This document shows, in pieces, positions 39,988 to 47,995 of a DNA stretch of 47,995 nt (its first letter is position 1; every line of letters begins with the position of its first letter). Under the pieces are notes generated by a model that did no database searches, was not told where the DNA came from, and saw only the letters and a program-made list of their open reading frames with translations. The position numbers and the translations under genes are program-made. Source of the DNA: an uncultured Lachnospiraceae bacterium (lineage in GTDB: Bacteria > Bacillota > Clostridia > Lachnospirales > Lachnospiraceae); the NCBI GenBank assembly GCA_910585605.1, contig CAJUFL010000026.1, positions 1-47,995 of the forward strand, written 5' to 3'.

Positions 39988-41613
39988 CTACTGTTTTGAA
40001 GATGTCACCGGACGTACCTCCAATCCGTTCTCCTCATCCATAAGTGCACGTATTATCCATTCTTCATTTTTCACTTCAAACCAGATATTCCCATTTCCTA
40101 ACGCAATCCCCTGCCAGTTTGCCCAAAGTCCGTCATCTGCCCAATGTGGAATCTGTCCCACAAATTTCTCTGTAAAAATATCGTCATAATGCAATAACAA
40201 ATTCGAAGCATCATCCAGCCGGACTTCCCTACCATCCACTGACAAAACACAGGGATATTCAAAATGCTGTGCAACCCACTGCCTGTCGTCTGTTTTAATC
40301 ACATTGATAAATTCCTTTAGCCATTCTGCTGCCTGTTCTGCCGTAATATCCCAGATTTCCTCCATGCTATCGTTGTTTTCCAAAATCCAATCCTCTGAGA
40401 AAGCTTTTTCAGTATTGGATTCCTTTAGAGAATCACCAGGGACTTCTGTACCGCTTTCATCTGTTCCCTGCTGCCAATCCTTCTGTACTGCATTTGATAT
40501 TCCATCTGCTTTTCCCTGTACCGTAAATGCACAAATACATAATATTACCGCTACAGCCGTCACCAATGCTGTCACGTTCCGGTCTGTGCGTCTTTTTATT
40601 AATAAATGCATCACTCTCTTTTCGGTATGGCTTTCTCCAAATGCCACCACACCCATATACCGCTGTGGTTCTACTGCAAAATGCAATAAAACCGTCATAT
40701 ATTGCTTCTTCTTAACTATGCTTTTTCCTTCCACTACTGTCTCATCACAATACATTTCCATATCCTGATTTAGCCTGTTAACAGCCACCCATACAAGGGG
40801 ATTCCACCAATGCAGGCAGACCGCAAGCATTCCAAGCAGTCGTACCAGATGATCCCCATGGCGGATATGCATCTTTTCATGCTCTAAAATACAATACTCG
40901 TCCTGTTCATCCAAATGAAAAGGAATATAAATTCTCGGACGGACAACTCCCATTACAAAGGGTGTTGGAATCCGGTCACAAAGCCACACATTTTCATCCC
41001 GGTGGACCGCCAAAGCAATCTGCCGTTTCACTCTCATAAACTGTAAGAAAAAATACAGAGCCGCCACCATTACACCTGCCAGCCAGACATAAGCAAAAAA
41101 TCTTTTTATATTCCCGAAATCATACTGCCATAAAACATTGTCTTCCTTTTTTGACTGTCCTGCCAGAATAAATTCATTATTTTCTGATTGCTTTGCCGCT
41201 GTAAATCCGTCGTCCTCCGAATTTTCTGATTGCTTTGCCGCTGTAAATCCGTCGTCCTCCGATTGTTTCCGCAGTTCACTTCCCTTTTCTGCAACCTCTG
41301 TCTCATTGGCATTTTTATTCCCGTTTATCTGTAACTTATCCAGACGTTTCTCTAAAGAAAGTGCTTTTTGTCCCGCAAAAATATTTTGTCCCAGCTGCTG
41401 TAATTTCTCGGCAGCTATCCCATTTACTGTCACAGGGCTTTCCATAAAAACAGGTACCAGCAGACGTAAAATCACCAACATCCATAGAGCATAGCTATAT
41501 TTTTTAGACTGCCTCCGCAATAAAAAAGAGCATAGAAGAACAATCGGTATCATCAGACCTGCCTGTAAACTCATTTTCCAGATTGTTTCCATTACCAGCA
41601 TGTTCTGCATATT
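39988..41613 (-). CDS. M56-family (BlaR1/MecR1-like) membrane metallopeptidase sensor
   Basis: 541 residues from the ATG at 41611-41613 (AAGGAG six bases before). Three to four membrane helices surround a cytoplasmic zinc-peptidase domain with HEKMH followed by HGD and MEMYCDETVVEG, the M56 signature. The C-terminal outside part (about 150 residues, from GKADGIS) has no penicillin-binding motifs, so the ligand is not a beta-lactam as in true BlaR1. A 42-bp tandem duplication (41179-41262) adds a second copy of GFTAAKQSEN in the outer loop. It overlaps no gene but starts 7 bp after the BlaI-type repressor, which it presumably cleaves. Confidence 0.88.
   Translation of the reverse strand, partial: NMQNMLVMETIWKMSLQAGLMIPIVLLCSFLLRRQSKKYSYALWMLVILRLLVPVFMESPVTVNGIAAEKLQQLGQNIFAGQKALSLEKRLDKLQINGNKNANETEVAEKGSELRKQSEDDGFTAAKQSENSEDDGFTAAKQSENNEFILAGQSKKEDNVLWQYDFGNIKRFFAYVWLAGVMVAALYFFLQFMRVKRQIALAVHRDENVWLCDRIPTPFVMGVVRPRIYIPFHLDEQDEYCILEHEKMHIRHGDHLVRLLGMLAVCLHWWNPLVWVAVNRLNQDMEMYCDETVVEGKSIVKKKQYMTVLLHFAVEPQRYMGVVAFGESHTEKRVMHLLIKRRTDRNVTALVTAVAVILCICAFTVQGKADGISNAVQKDWQQGTDESGTEVPGDSLKESNTEKAFSEDWILENNDSMEEIWDITAEQAAEWLKEFINVIKTDDRQWVAQHFEYPCVLSVDGREVRLDDASNLLLHYDDIFTEKFVGQIPHWADDGLWANWQGIALGNGNIWFEVKNEEWIIRALMDEENGLEVRPVTSSKQ
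41179..41262. repeat. Perfect 42-bp tandem duplication inside the M56 sensor gene
   Basis: Two identical 42-bp copies (41179-41220 and 41221-41262) encode two 14-residue repeats with GFTAAKQSEN in the hydrophilic loop between the second and third membrane helices. The perfect match indicates a recent event. It keeps the frame. Confidence 0.9.
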
Positions 41614-41620
41614 CATCTCC

Positions 41621-41983
41621 TTACCGGCAGCTTTCATCAATCATTTTCTTGATATGCTCTGCCTCTTCTCTCGTAAGCTGACGATCCTTTAAAAAAGTTG
41701 CCAGAAAAGACGGAATATTTCCCTTCGCTGTCCGTTCTAACAATTCATCCCCCGCCTGCCTGTCTACCTCCTCTTTACTGACCAGTGACTCCACAACCGT
41801 TTTTTCATTTCTGATAATTCCCTTATCCGATAATTTTCTGATCACCGTATAGGTAGTTGACTTTTTCCACCCGAATTGTTTTTCACAAAGCTTTACCAGC
41901 TCCGGGCTGGCCACTGGTTCCTTTTCCCATAAAAGACACAGAAAAAGGTATTCACTCTCAAATATTTTTTCCACGCTATTCAT
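41621..41983 (-). CDS. BlaI/MecI/CopY-type repressor
   Basis: 120 residues. An N-terminal winged helix (about 5-70; LVKLCEKQFGWKKSTTYTVIRKLSDKG) is followed by a C-terminal dimerisation helix pair. The protein is normally cut by its M56 partner, encoded 7 bp downstream, which lifts repression. The two dyads upstream (42094-42134) overlap its promoter and are the likely operators. Family-typical length and order make the call firm; the inducing signal is unknown. Confidence 0.92.
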   Translation of the reverse strand: MNSVEKIFESEYLFLCLLWEKEPVASPELVKLCEKQFGWKKSTTYTVIRKLSDKGIIRNEKTVVESLVSKEEVDRQAGDELLERTAKGNIPSFLATFLKDRQLTREEAEHIKKMIDESCR

Positions 41984-42093
41984 TTCCTTCCTTGTTCATA
42001 CCACTCTATTATGCAGCTGCAAAACTCTGTTTTCAGGAACATCCGTCACTTGATTGTATGGTATATTCCTGCTTTTTGGGGTACTTCTCACTG

Positions 42094-42145
42094 GTCTATT
42101 GTAATAGACTACTGTCAGTCTATCACGATAGACTGATTTTGTCAA
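42094..42145 (-). promoter_or_regulatory. Promoter and twin operators of the BlaI-M56 pair
   Basis: The minus-strand promoter has -35 TTGACA (42140-42145), a 17-bp spacer and -10-like TAGACT (42117-42122). Two similar dyads lie on it: AGTCTATC-AC-GATAGACT (42117-42134), covering the -10 and spacer, and GTCTATT-GT-AATAGAC (42094-42109) just downstream. Their centres are 24 bp apart. The half-site GTCTAT differs from the TACA/TGTA half-sites of BlaI and CopY, so the recognition sequence seems distinct. The rest of the gap 41984-42313 holds only the terminator at 42219. Confidence 0.72.
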
Positions 42146-42218
42146 CTACATGCTTTTCATTCAGATTAGATTAATGCTTACCTATAATACTACCGCTGGT
42201 GTTCTCTATTAAAACAAA

Positions 42219-42248
42219 GGCTCATCTTATTCAAAAACAAGATGAACC
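42219..42248 (-). terminator. Terminator after the aminotransferase gene
   Basis: GG-n-TCATCTT and AAGATGA-n-CC pair around a 10-base loop. On the minus strand the stem is followed by TTTGTTTTAAT, about 65 bp past the aminotransferase stop. Confidence 0.7.
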
Positions 42249-42313
42249 CTTAAACAAGCTCTACGAATCCATATATCTACTTCCTTTCTGACACCACCAT
42301 TCAAAGAACATCA

Positions 42314-43840
42314 TTACGACTGCCTGTATCCACTAAGAAAATCACCCAGACTTTCCACGGCATCCTTCAGTACCTCAATCCGGGGCAGATACACGATACG
42401 GAAATGATCCGGCTGCCCCCAGTTAAACCCGCCTCCATGTATGATCAATATTTTCTTCTCCTTTAACAAATCAAGGGCAAATTTCTCATCATCCAGGATA
42501 TTGAACTTTTTAACGTCCAGCTTCGGGAAGATATAAAATGCAGCCTTTGGCTTTACTGCACTGATGCCTGGAATATCATTTAATGCTTTGTATATGTAAT
42601 CCCTTTGTTCATAAATTCTGCCACCTGGAATAATATAATTATTCACACTCTGATAGCCGCCAAGAGCAGTCTGCACAATAGACTGTGCCGGCACGTTAGA
42701 ACAAAGCCGCATATTGGAAAGCATGTTAAGCCCCTCAATATAATCCTTTGCCATTTTTTTATTGCCGCTTAATATCATCCAGCCAATTCGATAACCCGCT
42801 ATCATATGAGATTTGGACAAACCGCTGAAGGTCACACAAAAGATATCCGGTGCCAGAGAAGCAATGGGAACATGCTCATATTCATCCATTACAAGCCGGT
42901 CATAAATTTCATCGGAAAAGATAATCAACTGATGCTCCCTTGCCACCTCTACAATCTCCTGTAATACCTCTTTCGAATATACTGCTCCCGTGGGATTATT
43001 GGGATTGATGATAACAATTGCTTTTGTCCGGTCTGTTATCTTTTTCCGAATATCCTCCATATCCGGATACCACTCTGCCTGCTCGTCGCAAACATAATGC
43101 ACTGCCTTTCCACCTGCCAGAGTAACACATGCCGTCCATAACGGATAATCCGGTGCAGGAACAAGCACTTCATCTCCATCATCCAGCAGAGCCGACATAC
43201 TGAGATTGATCAGTTCACTGACACCGTTTCCGGTATAGATATCCTCTACTGAAAGATTCGGTATGTTTTTTATCTGTGCATACTGCATGATTGCTTTTCT
43301 GGCTGAAAAAAGCCCCTTTGCCGCAGAATACCCCTCACAGTCCGTCAACTGTCTCTGCATATCATAGATTACCTCATCCGGTGTGCGGAAACCAAAAGGT
43401 GCAGGATTACCGATATTGAGCTTCAGCACATTCGTTCCACTTTCCTCCATTCTGGTCGCCTCGTCCACAACGGGACCTCTTACATCATATAATACATTAT
43501 CTAATTTGGATGATTTTTTAATTACTTTCATTGCTGCTCCTCCTTCTATATTCTGGTATTCTGCCATCTTCCCTGACCCTTGTTCCACTGTGCTTTGTCC
43601 GGCTTTTCCTGTCTCTATGGCAGAATTTCCATATAACCATTCCACATCAACTTCTAATACCTGTGAAAGAAACAGTGCAATATTTTTTCTGGGTATGGCT
43701 TTCCCACTGACATACTGGCTCATCTGACTCTTCCCCAGCTTAATACCGGCTGTCTCCGCCGCCCGCAGAAAATCTACCTGCTTCAGGTTCTGGTCATTCA
43801 TGACTGAATTCAACCTCTCTGTAAATATTTTATGGTTCAT
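42314..43840 (-). CDS. XRE helix-turn-helix fused to a PLP aminotransferase (AlaA-like)
   Basis: 508 residues from the ATG at 43838-43840 (GGGAGG 11 nt upstream). Residues about 1-75 are an XRE-type HTH (KQVDFLRAAETAGIKLGKSQ, MSQYVSGKAIPRK). A Gly/Ser/Gln linker follows, and from about 105 there is a class I/II aminotransferase near 400 residues with NIGNPAPFGF, NPNNPTGAVYS, the PLP Lys in FSGLSKSHMIAGYRIGW and the C-terminal Arg in HFRIVYLP. The catalytic part resembles AlaA-type alanine/glutamate aminotransferases. Unlike MocR regulators, the DNA-binding part is XRE, not GntR. It could be an enzyme that also regulates its own supply. It stands alone with its own terminator. Confidence 0.9.
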   Translation of the reverse strand: MNHKIFTERLNSVMNDQNLKQVDFLRAAETAGIKLGKSQMSQYVSGKAIPRKNIALFLSQVLEVDVEWLYGNSAIETGKAGQSTVEQGSGKMAEYQNIEGGAAMKVIKKSSKLDNVLYDVRGPVVDEATRMEESGTNVLKLNIGNPAPFGFRTPDEVIYDMQRQLTDCEGYSAAKGLFSARKAIMQYAQIKNIPNLSVEDIYTGNGVSELINLSMSALLDDGDEVLVPAPDYPLWTACVTLAGGKAVHYVCDEQAEWYPDMEDIRKKITDRTKAIVIINPNNPTGAVYSKEVLQEIVEVAREHQLIIFSDEIYDRLVMDEYEHVPIASLAPDIFCVTFSGLSKSHMIAGYRIGWMILSGNKKMAKDYIEGLNMLSNMRLCSNVPAQSIVQTALGGYQSVNNYIIPGGRIYEQRDYIYKALNDIPGISAVKPKAAFYIFPKLDVKKFNILDDEKFALDLLKEKKILIIHGGGFNWGQPDHFRIVYLPRIEVLKDAVESLGDFLSGYRQS

Positions 43841-44047
43841 AACCAGTCTTCCCTCCCTTATATCACTTTTCAATATTTGCAAAAACCAGATGCTGCTTTC
43901 CATTGTACTGATGCAACAAAATCTGGCTATTGTATAACCTTTGCATTGAAATAATGTGCCTCTCAACTACCCGCCTGCACATTCCACAACTTCATTCCGT
44001 CCCCACCAAAAGTTCATTTTCAAACAATAAGACACACGCTTTGTGAG

Positions 44048-44926
44048 TTACTCACGGAAATTAAGATTACAGATCACAATGGCACCCAGTACCAGAAGAA
44101 TACCGATAAAATTATGAATTGTCATTGTCTCGTGAAACAATACGATTCCTAGCACTGTGGCTGTTACCGGCTCTATAGAGGCAATAATGGACGCTTTACT
44201 GTTTTCCAGCCCAGTCAACCCAAGAGTATATAATATGTAAGGTACTACTGTGCTTATCAGAGCAAATATCAGATAAAATCCTGCAATGCTAATATCCTTC
44301 ACACAGGCATCATATATGATATTGATATCCGCTAACGGAAATACTCCGGCAGATGCAAATACAAAGGTATAAAAAGAAATGGTTAGACTGTGATATCCCC
44401 GTTCAATTGCATATCGACCAAAAATGGAATATAAGGCATAACCAAGCCCTGCTCCCAGTCCCACCAGAATGCCTGCCGCATTTAAGCTTTCTGCACCGCC
44501 TGCCAGCCCGGTCACAAATACACATCCCGCAAAAGTAGCCGCCAGCGATATCATTTTAACTATGGTTATTTTTTCACGGAACAAAAAAGCAGACAATACC
44601 ATAACAATTGCCGGTGCTGTATATAACAATACTGCCGCCACCGATAAAGAAGTCATGGTAATTGCCTTAAAATAGCAATAGTTAAAAAACACGATACTAA
44701 GAATTCCTGTACCTGCAAAACACCAGATATCCTTCAGGTGTATTTTTAACATTTCTTTATCATAAAAAAACAAAACGCACAACAATAAGACCGCGGTAAC
44801 AATAGAACGTACTGCTACAATCTCAATCGTGGTGAAACCCAGGGCATTCAGCTTTCTTACATAAATACCCATGGTTCCCCACAATATTCCCGCCAGTAAT
44901 ACAAAAAATGGTGCTGTTTTTTTCAT
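44048..44926 (-). CDS. EamA/DMT-family transporter
   Basis: 292 residues with ten membrane helices in two EamA repeats (first half LLAGILWGTMGIYVRKLNALGF; second half AAGILVGLGAGLGYALYSIFGR). This family exports small metabolites such as amino acids or nucleosides; the substrate is unknown. Its start overlaps the preceding membrane-protein remnant by 4 bp. A ribosome site is weak (AAAGGATTTTGTAAAACT). It is the second gene after a broken sigma factor, so its original promoter context may have been lost. Confidence 0.85.
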   Translation of the reverse strand: MKKTAPFFVLLAGILWGTMGIYVRKLNALGFTTIEIVAVRSIVTAVLLLCVLFFYDKEMLKIHLKDIWCFAGTGILSIVFFNYCYFKAITMTSLSVAAVLLYTAPAIVMVLSAFLFREKITIVKMISLAATFAGCVFVTGLAGGAESLNAAGILVGLGAGLGYALYSIFGRYAIERGYHSLTISFYTFVFASAGVFPLADINIIYDACVKDISIAGFYLIFALISTVVPYILYTLGLTGLENSKASIIASIEPVTATVLGIVLFHETMTIHNFIGILLVLGAIVICNLNFRE

Positions 44927-45276
44927 AGTTTTACAAAATCCTTTCTCTTTAATACCATCACAGTCACCGCCATCAATATTCCTTCTGCCAGCACGATAAA
45001 AAAACTTCTATTCCATATTTCCTTAAAGTCTTCCAAAGTAGTAAGCTTTGACAAAATGAAACAAAAGGCAAATGCCAGACAGGCTCCCGTACCATGGATA
45101 TCCATTAATATTCCATGAAAAATTCTTGTCTTAAAACTGGCTATAATGTCCACTATCATCATAACTACCTGAATCCCTATCATAAACAAAAGCTGCCAAT
45201 GAAAAAACACTCCTATTTTGTCTGGAGATACACCTGTAAAAGAAGCCCCTGCCTCTGACCCCTTCACATAATACAC
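44923..45276 (-). CDS. Small membrane protein, probably N-terminally truncated
   Basis: About 117 residues from a GTG at 45274-45276, with three membrane helices (HWQLLFMIGIQVVMMIVDII; GACLAFAFCFILSKL; FFIVLAEGILMAVTVMVL). The open frame continues upstream of the GTG as GGLLIIYCIALRFAAV, a further membrane helix, without a good start or ribosome site, and it overlaps a sigma-factor fragment in another frame. It therefore looks like the back part of a four-helix membrane protein whose start was lost by the same event. I do not recognise the family. Its end overlaps the EamA gene start (ATGA). Confidence 0.5.
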   Translation of the reverse strand: MYYVKGSEAGASFTGVSPDKIGVFFHWQLLFMIGIQVVMMIVDIIASFKTRIFHGILMDIHGTGACLAFAFCFILSKLTTLEDFKEIWNRSFFIVLAEGILMAVTVMVLKRKDFVKL

Positions 45277-45316
45277 CGCAGCGAACCTTAATGCAATACA
45301 ATAAATAATGAGCAGA

Positions 45317-45470
45317 CCTCCTAGCTTCTGCCTGTTCTTCTATCTCTGTGGGAAGTTCTCGGTTATACTTTCGGAGATACTGATAATATAAATGCTTTGC
45401 AATCTGACAGAACCATGTGGAAATCTTACAGCTTCCATCATACCGTTCCAGAGATTGAAACACCTGAAGC
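45317..45470 (-). pseudogene. ECF sigma factor fragment (part of region 2)
   Basis: The frame reads LQVFQSLERYDGSCKISTWF and then QIAKHLYYQYLRKYNRELP, a clear piece of ECF sigma region 2. The first ~30 residues and all of region 4 are absent: the fragment starts directly at the methyltransferase's terminator and ends by running out of frame into the membrane-protein remnant. It is the product of a deletion and cannot work as a sigma factor. Confidence 0.7.
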
Positions 45471-45474
45471 AAAG

Positions 45475-45511
45475 AAAAAACAGGCAATTACCACATAGGG
45501 ATTACTGCCTG
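45475..45511 (-). terminator. Terminator after the methyltransferase gene
   Basis: CAGGCA (45481-45486) and TGCCTG (45506-45511) pair; on the minus strand the stem is followed directly by six T (45475-45480). It lies 72 bp past the methyltransferase stop and abuts the sigma fragment. Confidence 0.65.
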
Positions 45512-45582
45512 CTTCTTCATTTCCGCGAACAATGAGCCAAAGTCTTGCTTACATGCCCTTAGCGACTGTCGCCAAAAACCTC

Positions 45583-46374
45583 TCACTTTAATTTTAATAC
45601 TGCCATTGCAGCATAATGCAGCACCTGAAAGGTATCCGGTGCAATTTCTTCTAACAGCTGCCGGTGTTCCCGCTCCCAGTCAGCCAGTTCCTTCTTTGAC
45701 AAAGAAGCTCCCACACCTCTGCATGCTTTCATTCTTCCGTGCCAAGATTCTCTGGTAAAAGGGACCATGACATTATATTCTTCATGTTCCTCCATTTCAA
45801 AGGTTTCATATACTATGTCAGGTATTCCGATTGGTTTTCTGGTTTCTCTGGCACCGCTCCACACAGGATTATATTTCAGGATTAACTCTTCACTTGCTCC
45901 CGCAATATCATCTTCAAAAGGAAGCCATGCCATATACAAAATCAACAGTCTGCCATCCGGCTTTAACATCCGTGACAAATCCGGCATTATTTTTTTATGG
46001 TCAAAATACCAAAAACACTGGCACGCAGTAATCACGTCAAATGTATTCTCCGGAAAAATAAGATTCTCTGCCGAAACGGTATGGAATGTAATATCCATCC
46101 CTGCTTCCTCTGACAATCTCTTTGCCTGTTCGATCTGATTCTCGGAAATATCCGTTCCGGTCCACCTTGCACCGTAATGATACATATTTCTTGGAAGCAC
46201 CCCTGTTCCTGTGCCCAAATCCAGAACCTCCTGCCCCTCTATACAATATCCCCGTTCCACAATCTTATCGTAAAATATTGGAGGATAAATATCACGGTAC
46301 TTCGCATAATCCTCCGAAGTTCTGCCCCAGTCAAATGCTTTACCGTTATCGATATCTTTATGTTGAATATTCAT
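45583..46374 (-). CDS. Class I SAM-dependent methyltransferase
   Basis: 263 residues with the motif I loop VLDLGTGTGVLPRNMY, motif II acidic end in WTGTDISENQIEQA, and a motif near strand 4 FDVITACQCFWYF. The N-terminus (FDWGRTSEDYAKYRDIYPP) is typical of Methyltransf_11 enzymes in Firmicutes. The substrate is not assignable. The start Met at 46372-46374 has a weak GGCAT-rich upstream; it follows the hypothetical gene by 40 bp and may share its transcript. Confidence 0.88.
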   Translation of the reverse strand: MNIQHKDIDNGKAFDWGRTSEDYAKYRDIYPPIFYDKIVERGYCIEGQEVLDLGTGTGVLPRNMYHYGARWTGTDISENQIEQAKRLSEEAGMDITFHTVSAENLIFPENTFDVITACQCFWYFDHKKIMPDLSRMLKPDGRLLILYMAWLPFEDDIAGASEELILKYNPVWSGARETRKPIGIPDIVYETFEMEEHEEYNVMVPFTRESWHGRMKACRGVGASLSKKELADWEREHRQLLEEIAPDTFQVLHYAAMAVLKLK

Positions 46375-46414
46375 TTATGCCTCTTTTCATTTTATACACA
46401 GAAGCTGTTCTTTG

Positions 46415-46930
46415 TCAGCCTTCCGTCTCGCCGCTTTCTGTATCGGCAGCACTTCCTTCCATGTCTGTAGAATCCGTAGAGAAACTGCCATCCTCCAACG
46501 CCCGCAGTTTCTCTCTCTTATTGTTTTCTTCCTCGTCTTCAAATAAAGATTTGTGCTCTTTATGCTTTTTCCTCTCATTCAGCATTGCTGACATTTTTGC
46601 CATCTGGTAAAGCTTAAAATCATATTCCATTAACTTTTTTTCATCCTTAGGGGGAACTTTATCCCCCCTTGAAATCCGTCTTGCAATCTCCAAAATTTTG
46701 CTCTGGTCTGCTGCTGCTTTTCCTGCCGCATCAGCAGCTTCCCTTCCTGCTTCCAGCTGCCGTTTAAACATCTCCAATGCCTGTCCGGAAATGTCAACAG
46801 TGACTCCGTTTTTCTTTGAATTGTCCTTTTTTAACGCGGACTCCTCCTGCTCCTGTCGTTTTTCTTCCGAAGCTGATATCATTTTTCCAATAGGAAGTAT
46901 TCCCTGTTTACCAGTTTCTCCTATCTGCAT
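46415..46930 (-). CDS. Hypothetical protein, acidic and helical
   Basis: 171 residues, no signal peptide or membrane helix. The middle is helical (TVDISGQALEMFKRQLEAGREA; KLYQMAKMSAMLNERKKHKEHK) and the ends are rich in Glu, Lys and Ser. The RISRGDKVPPKDEKKLMEYD section looks like a conserved core. The N-terminal part is loosely reminiscent of FlgM-like or flagellar-associated proteins through the DISGQALE stretch, but I would not assert it. GGAGTGG precedes the ATG at 46928-46930. Function unknown. Confidence 0.6.
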   Translation of the reverse strand: MQIGETGKQGILPIGKMISASEEKRQEQEESALKKDNSKKNGVTVDISGQALEMFKRQLEAGREAADAAGKAAADQSKILEIARRISRGDKVPPKDEKKLMEYDFKLYQMAKMSAMLNERKKHKEHKSLFEDEEENNKREKLRALEDGSFSTDSTDMEGSAADTESGETEG

Positions 46931-46965
46931 ATCCCATTCCTCCCACTCCTAAAAATCTATCAGAC

Positions 46966-47006
46966 GATTGTGAAACTCTTTATTATCACAACAGAGTTTC
47001 ACAATC
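46966..47006. repeat. Perfect 14-bp inverted repeat (hairpin) with 13-nt loop
   Basis: GATTGTGAAACTCT (46966-46979) pairs perfectly with AGAGTTTCACAATC (46993-47006). It lies in the 180-bp gap after the FtsX-like permease gene. On the minus strand a T-run (GATTTTTAG) follows about 10 bases later, so it may be the permease's terminator; it may also be an operator or a small-RNA-like stem. Confidence 0.6.
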
Positions 47007-47109
47007 ACCTATTTAAAATCTATGATTCTATAATATCTATCGGAGAAACCCAGGGTTTTCTTTATCAGCATTCAGGATATTACTTCATTTAAAAATTAAC
47101 CTTAACCGC

Positions 47110-47995
47110 TTACTCCTGATGCCGGATTCTCTCAATCAGTGTATCCTTTTGCAGGTATCTGCTCATAAAAGTAGATAATACCATCTGCATTAGTAACAGA
47201 ATCCCGGTCATACACAACAGCTCCAGTACCGGGATATGATAAACATTTAATCCCATCATGCCTTCTGCCTTACATTTTTCCCACAGCAGATATCCCACCA
47301 CATTTCCAAGGGATAATGCCACTACTAAGGTTCCTATCGTAAATACCAATCCCTCTACCTGTAACATATGACTTAACTGTTTCTTCGTCATTCCGATTGC
47401 CTGTAACACGCCCAGTTCCCTTCTTCTTGTATTGATACTGGTAATCAGCGTATTTGCCATATTCATAAAACCAATGATTCCGATAATTCCAAGCAGGGAA
47501 TAACATCCTCCCTTCGTCATATTAATCGCCATCTTTGAAAGCTTATACGCGTCCTGATAAGTTGTCATCTCATAATATTTACTTTCTTCCATAAGCCGTT
47601 CCAATGCATCCTGAACGGAATCCCGCTTATCTTTTTCACAGCTTACCCATACACTATCGGTCAGATTTTCCGTAAAATCCATTGCCTCTATCTGCTCCTC
47701 CGTCAGAATAAATAAACTTCCTGCCTTGGCAGAGCCAGTAATGGTAAATGTCATGGGAATCTCTCTATCCCCATCATAGCATATAAGTTTTACCTTATCC
47801 CCAACGGAATACCCGTACATTTCCATCCATTGATGATATCCGCATGCAATTCCTTTGTTTTTCATCTGTTCTTCATAATCAAGAGTCCCCTGTTCCACTT
47901 CCAGCTTCTCATAATCCTCTTTTGACAATACAGGTACTGCCTCATATAAATCTCCATTCCGCCGCCTTTCAGTTGGCGGCACAAATAGTAATGAA
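47110..47995 (-). CDS. FtsX-like (MacB-type) ABC transporter permease, C-terminal part
   Basis: The frame is open to the right edge and the true start lies outside. The visible ~295 residues have an extracytoplasmic domain and the FtsX-domain core with four membrane helices; INTRRRELGVLQAIGMTKKQ is the hallmark cytoplasmic loop of MacB/LolE/BceB-type permeases. Such permeases, with an ATPase, drive export, lipoprotein handling or peptide-antibiotic resistance. The ATPase gene is not in the window. The Met at 47982 is internal, not the start. Confidence 0.88.
   Translation of the reverse strand, partial: SLLFVPPTERRRNGDLYEAVPVLSKEDYEKLEVEQGTLDYEEQMKNKGIACGYHQWMEMYGYSVGDKVKLICYDGDREIPMTFTITGSAKAGSLFILTEEQIEAMDFTENLTDSVWVSCEKDKRDSVQDALERLMEESKYYEMTTYQDAYKLSKMAINMTKGGCYSLLGIIGIIGFMNMANTLITSINTRRRELGVLQAIGMTKKQLSHMLQVEGLVFTIGTLVVALSLGNVVGYLLWEKCKAEGMMGLNVYHIPVLELLCMTGILLLMQMVLSTFMSRYLQKDTLIERIRHQE

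Overview
The window reads as chromosome of a low-GC, Gram-positive gut-type Clostridia, most likely Lachnospiraceae. The reasons are AGGAGG ribosome sites, lipoproteins without outer-membrane genes, an FtsEX/M23/S41 envelope cluster, LytR_C, YfhO and BlaI/M56 proteins, Big_2-like surface proteins, and a CD1871A-type CXXC microprotein. I cannot fix genus or species. No rRNA, tRNA or CRISPR array was seen.

Region 1 (1-2,490) is the edge of an integrative element. It has the first 13 codons of a tyrosine-type integrase, an excisionase-like HTH gene, a GNAT acetyltransferase, an XRE regulator and a membrane-anchored orphan. Four similar 16-bp dyads, spaced 36/21/36 bp, fill the divergent promoter, and one lies exactly inside the spacer of a perfect-consensus promoter for xis-int. 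The element appears to stop just before the guaA terminator.

Region 2 (2,495-14,640) is housekeeping: guaA; the division and wall-remodelling cluster ftsE-ftsX-M23 hydrolase-ctpA; a CdaR-like regulator; a stand-alone sugar-ABC ATPase; a TagA-like protein lacking the family's catalytic motif; a LytR_C protein; an SDR; and an NlpC/P60 hydrolase.

Region 3 (14,659-25,160) runs leftward. A response regulator and kinase are followed closely by mtnN, luxS and two YibE/F membrane proteins, apparently one operon joining sensing, SAH recycling/AI-2 formation and an unknown transport function. Further right are a sigma-like protein without DNA-binding regions, a methyltransferase, a chemoreceptor, a zinc-ribbon membrane protein and an ECF sigma/anti-sigma pair.

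Region 4 (25,220-36,000) holds YfhO, an S66 peptidase and the most striking gene: a response-regulator receiver fused through a coiled coil to a RelQ-type (p)ppGpp synthetase. It converges on a thiol-redox operon (TlpA lipoprotein, CXXC microprotein, NapH-like polyferredoxin). Upstream of that lies a large hybrid sensor kinase with two periplasmic-binding-type sensor domains. A heavy-metal-binding protein and a ZIP transporter follow.

Region 5 (36,050-47,995) is more patchwork: a decayed IS4-type element with 20-bp terminal repeats, a Cys-ladder leucine-rich-repeat surface protein, a small phosphatase, a lipoprotein, a BlaI/M56 pair with twin operators, an XRE-aminotransferase fusion, an EamA transporter, a broken ECF sigma gene fused to another gene's remnant, a methyltransferase, a hypothetical protein and the end of an FtsX-like permease cut by the window edge.
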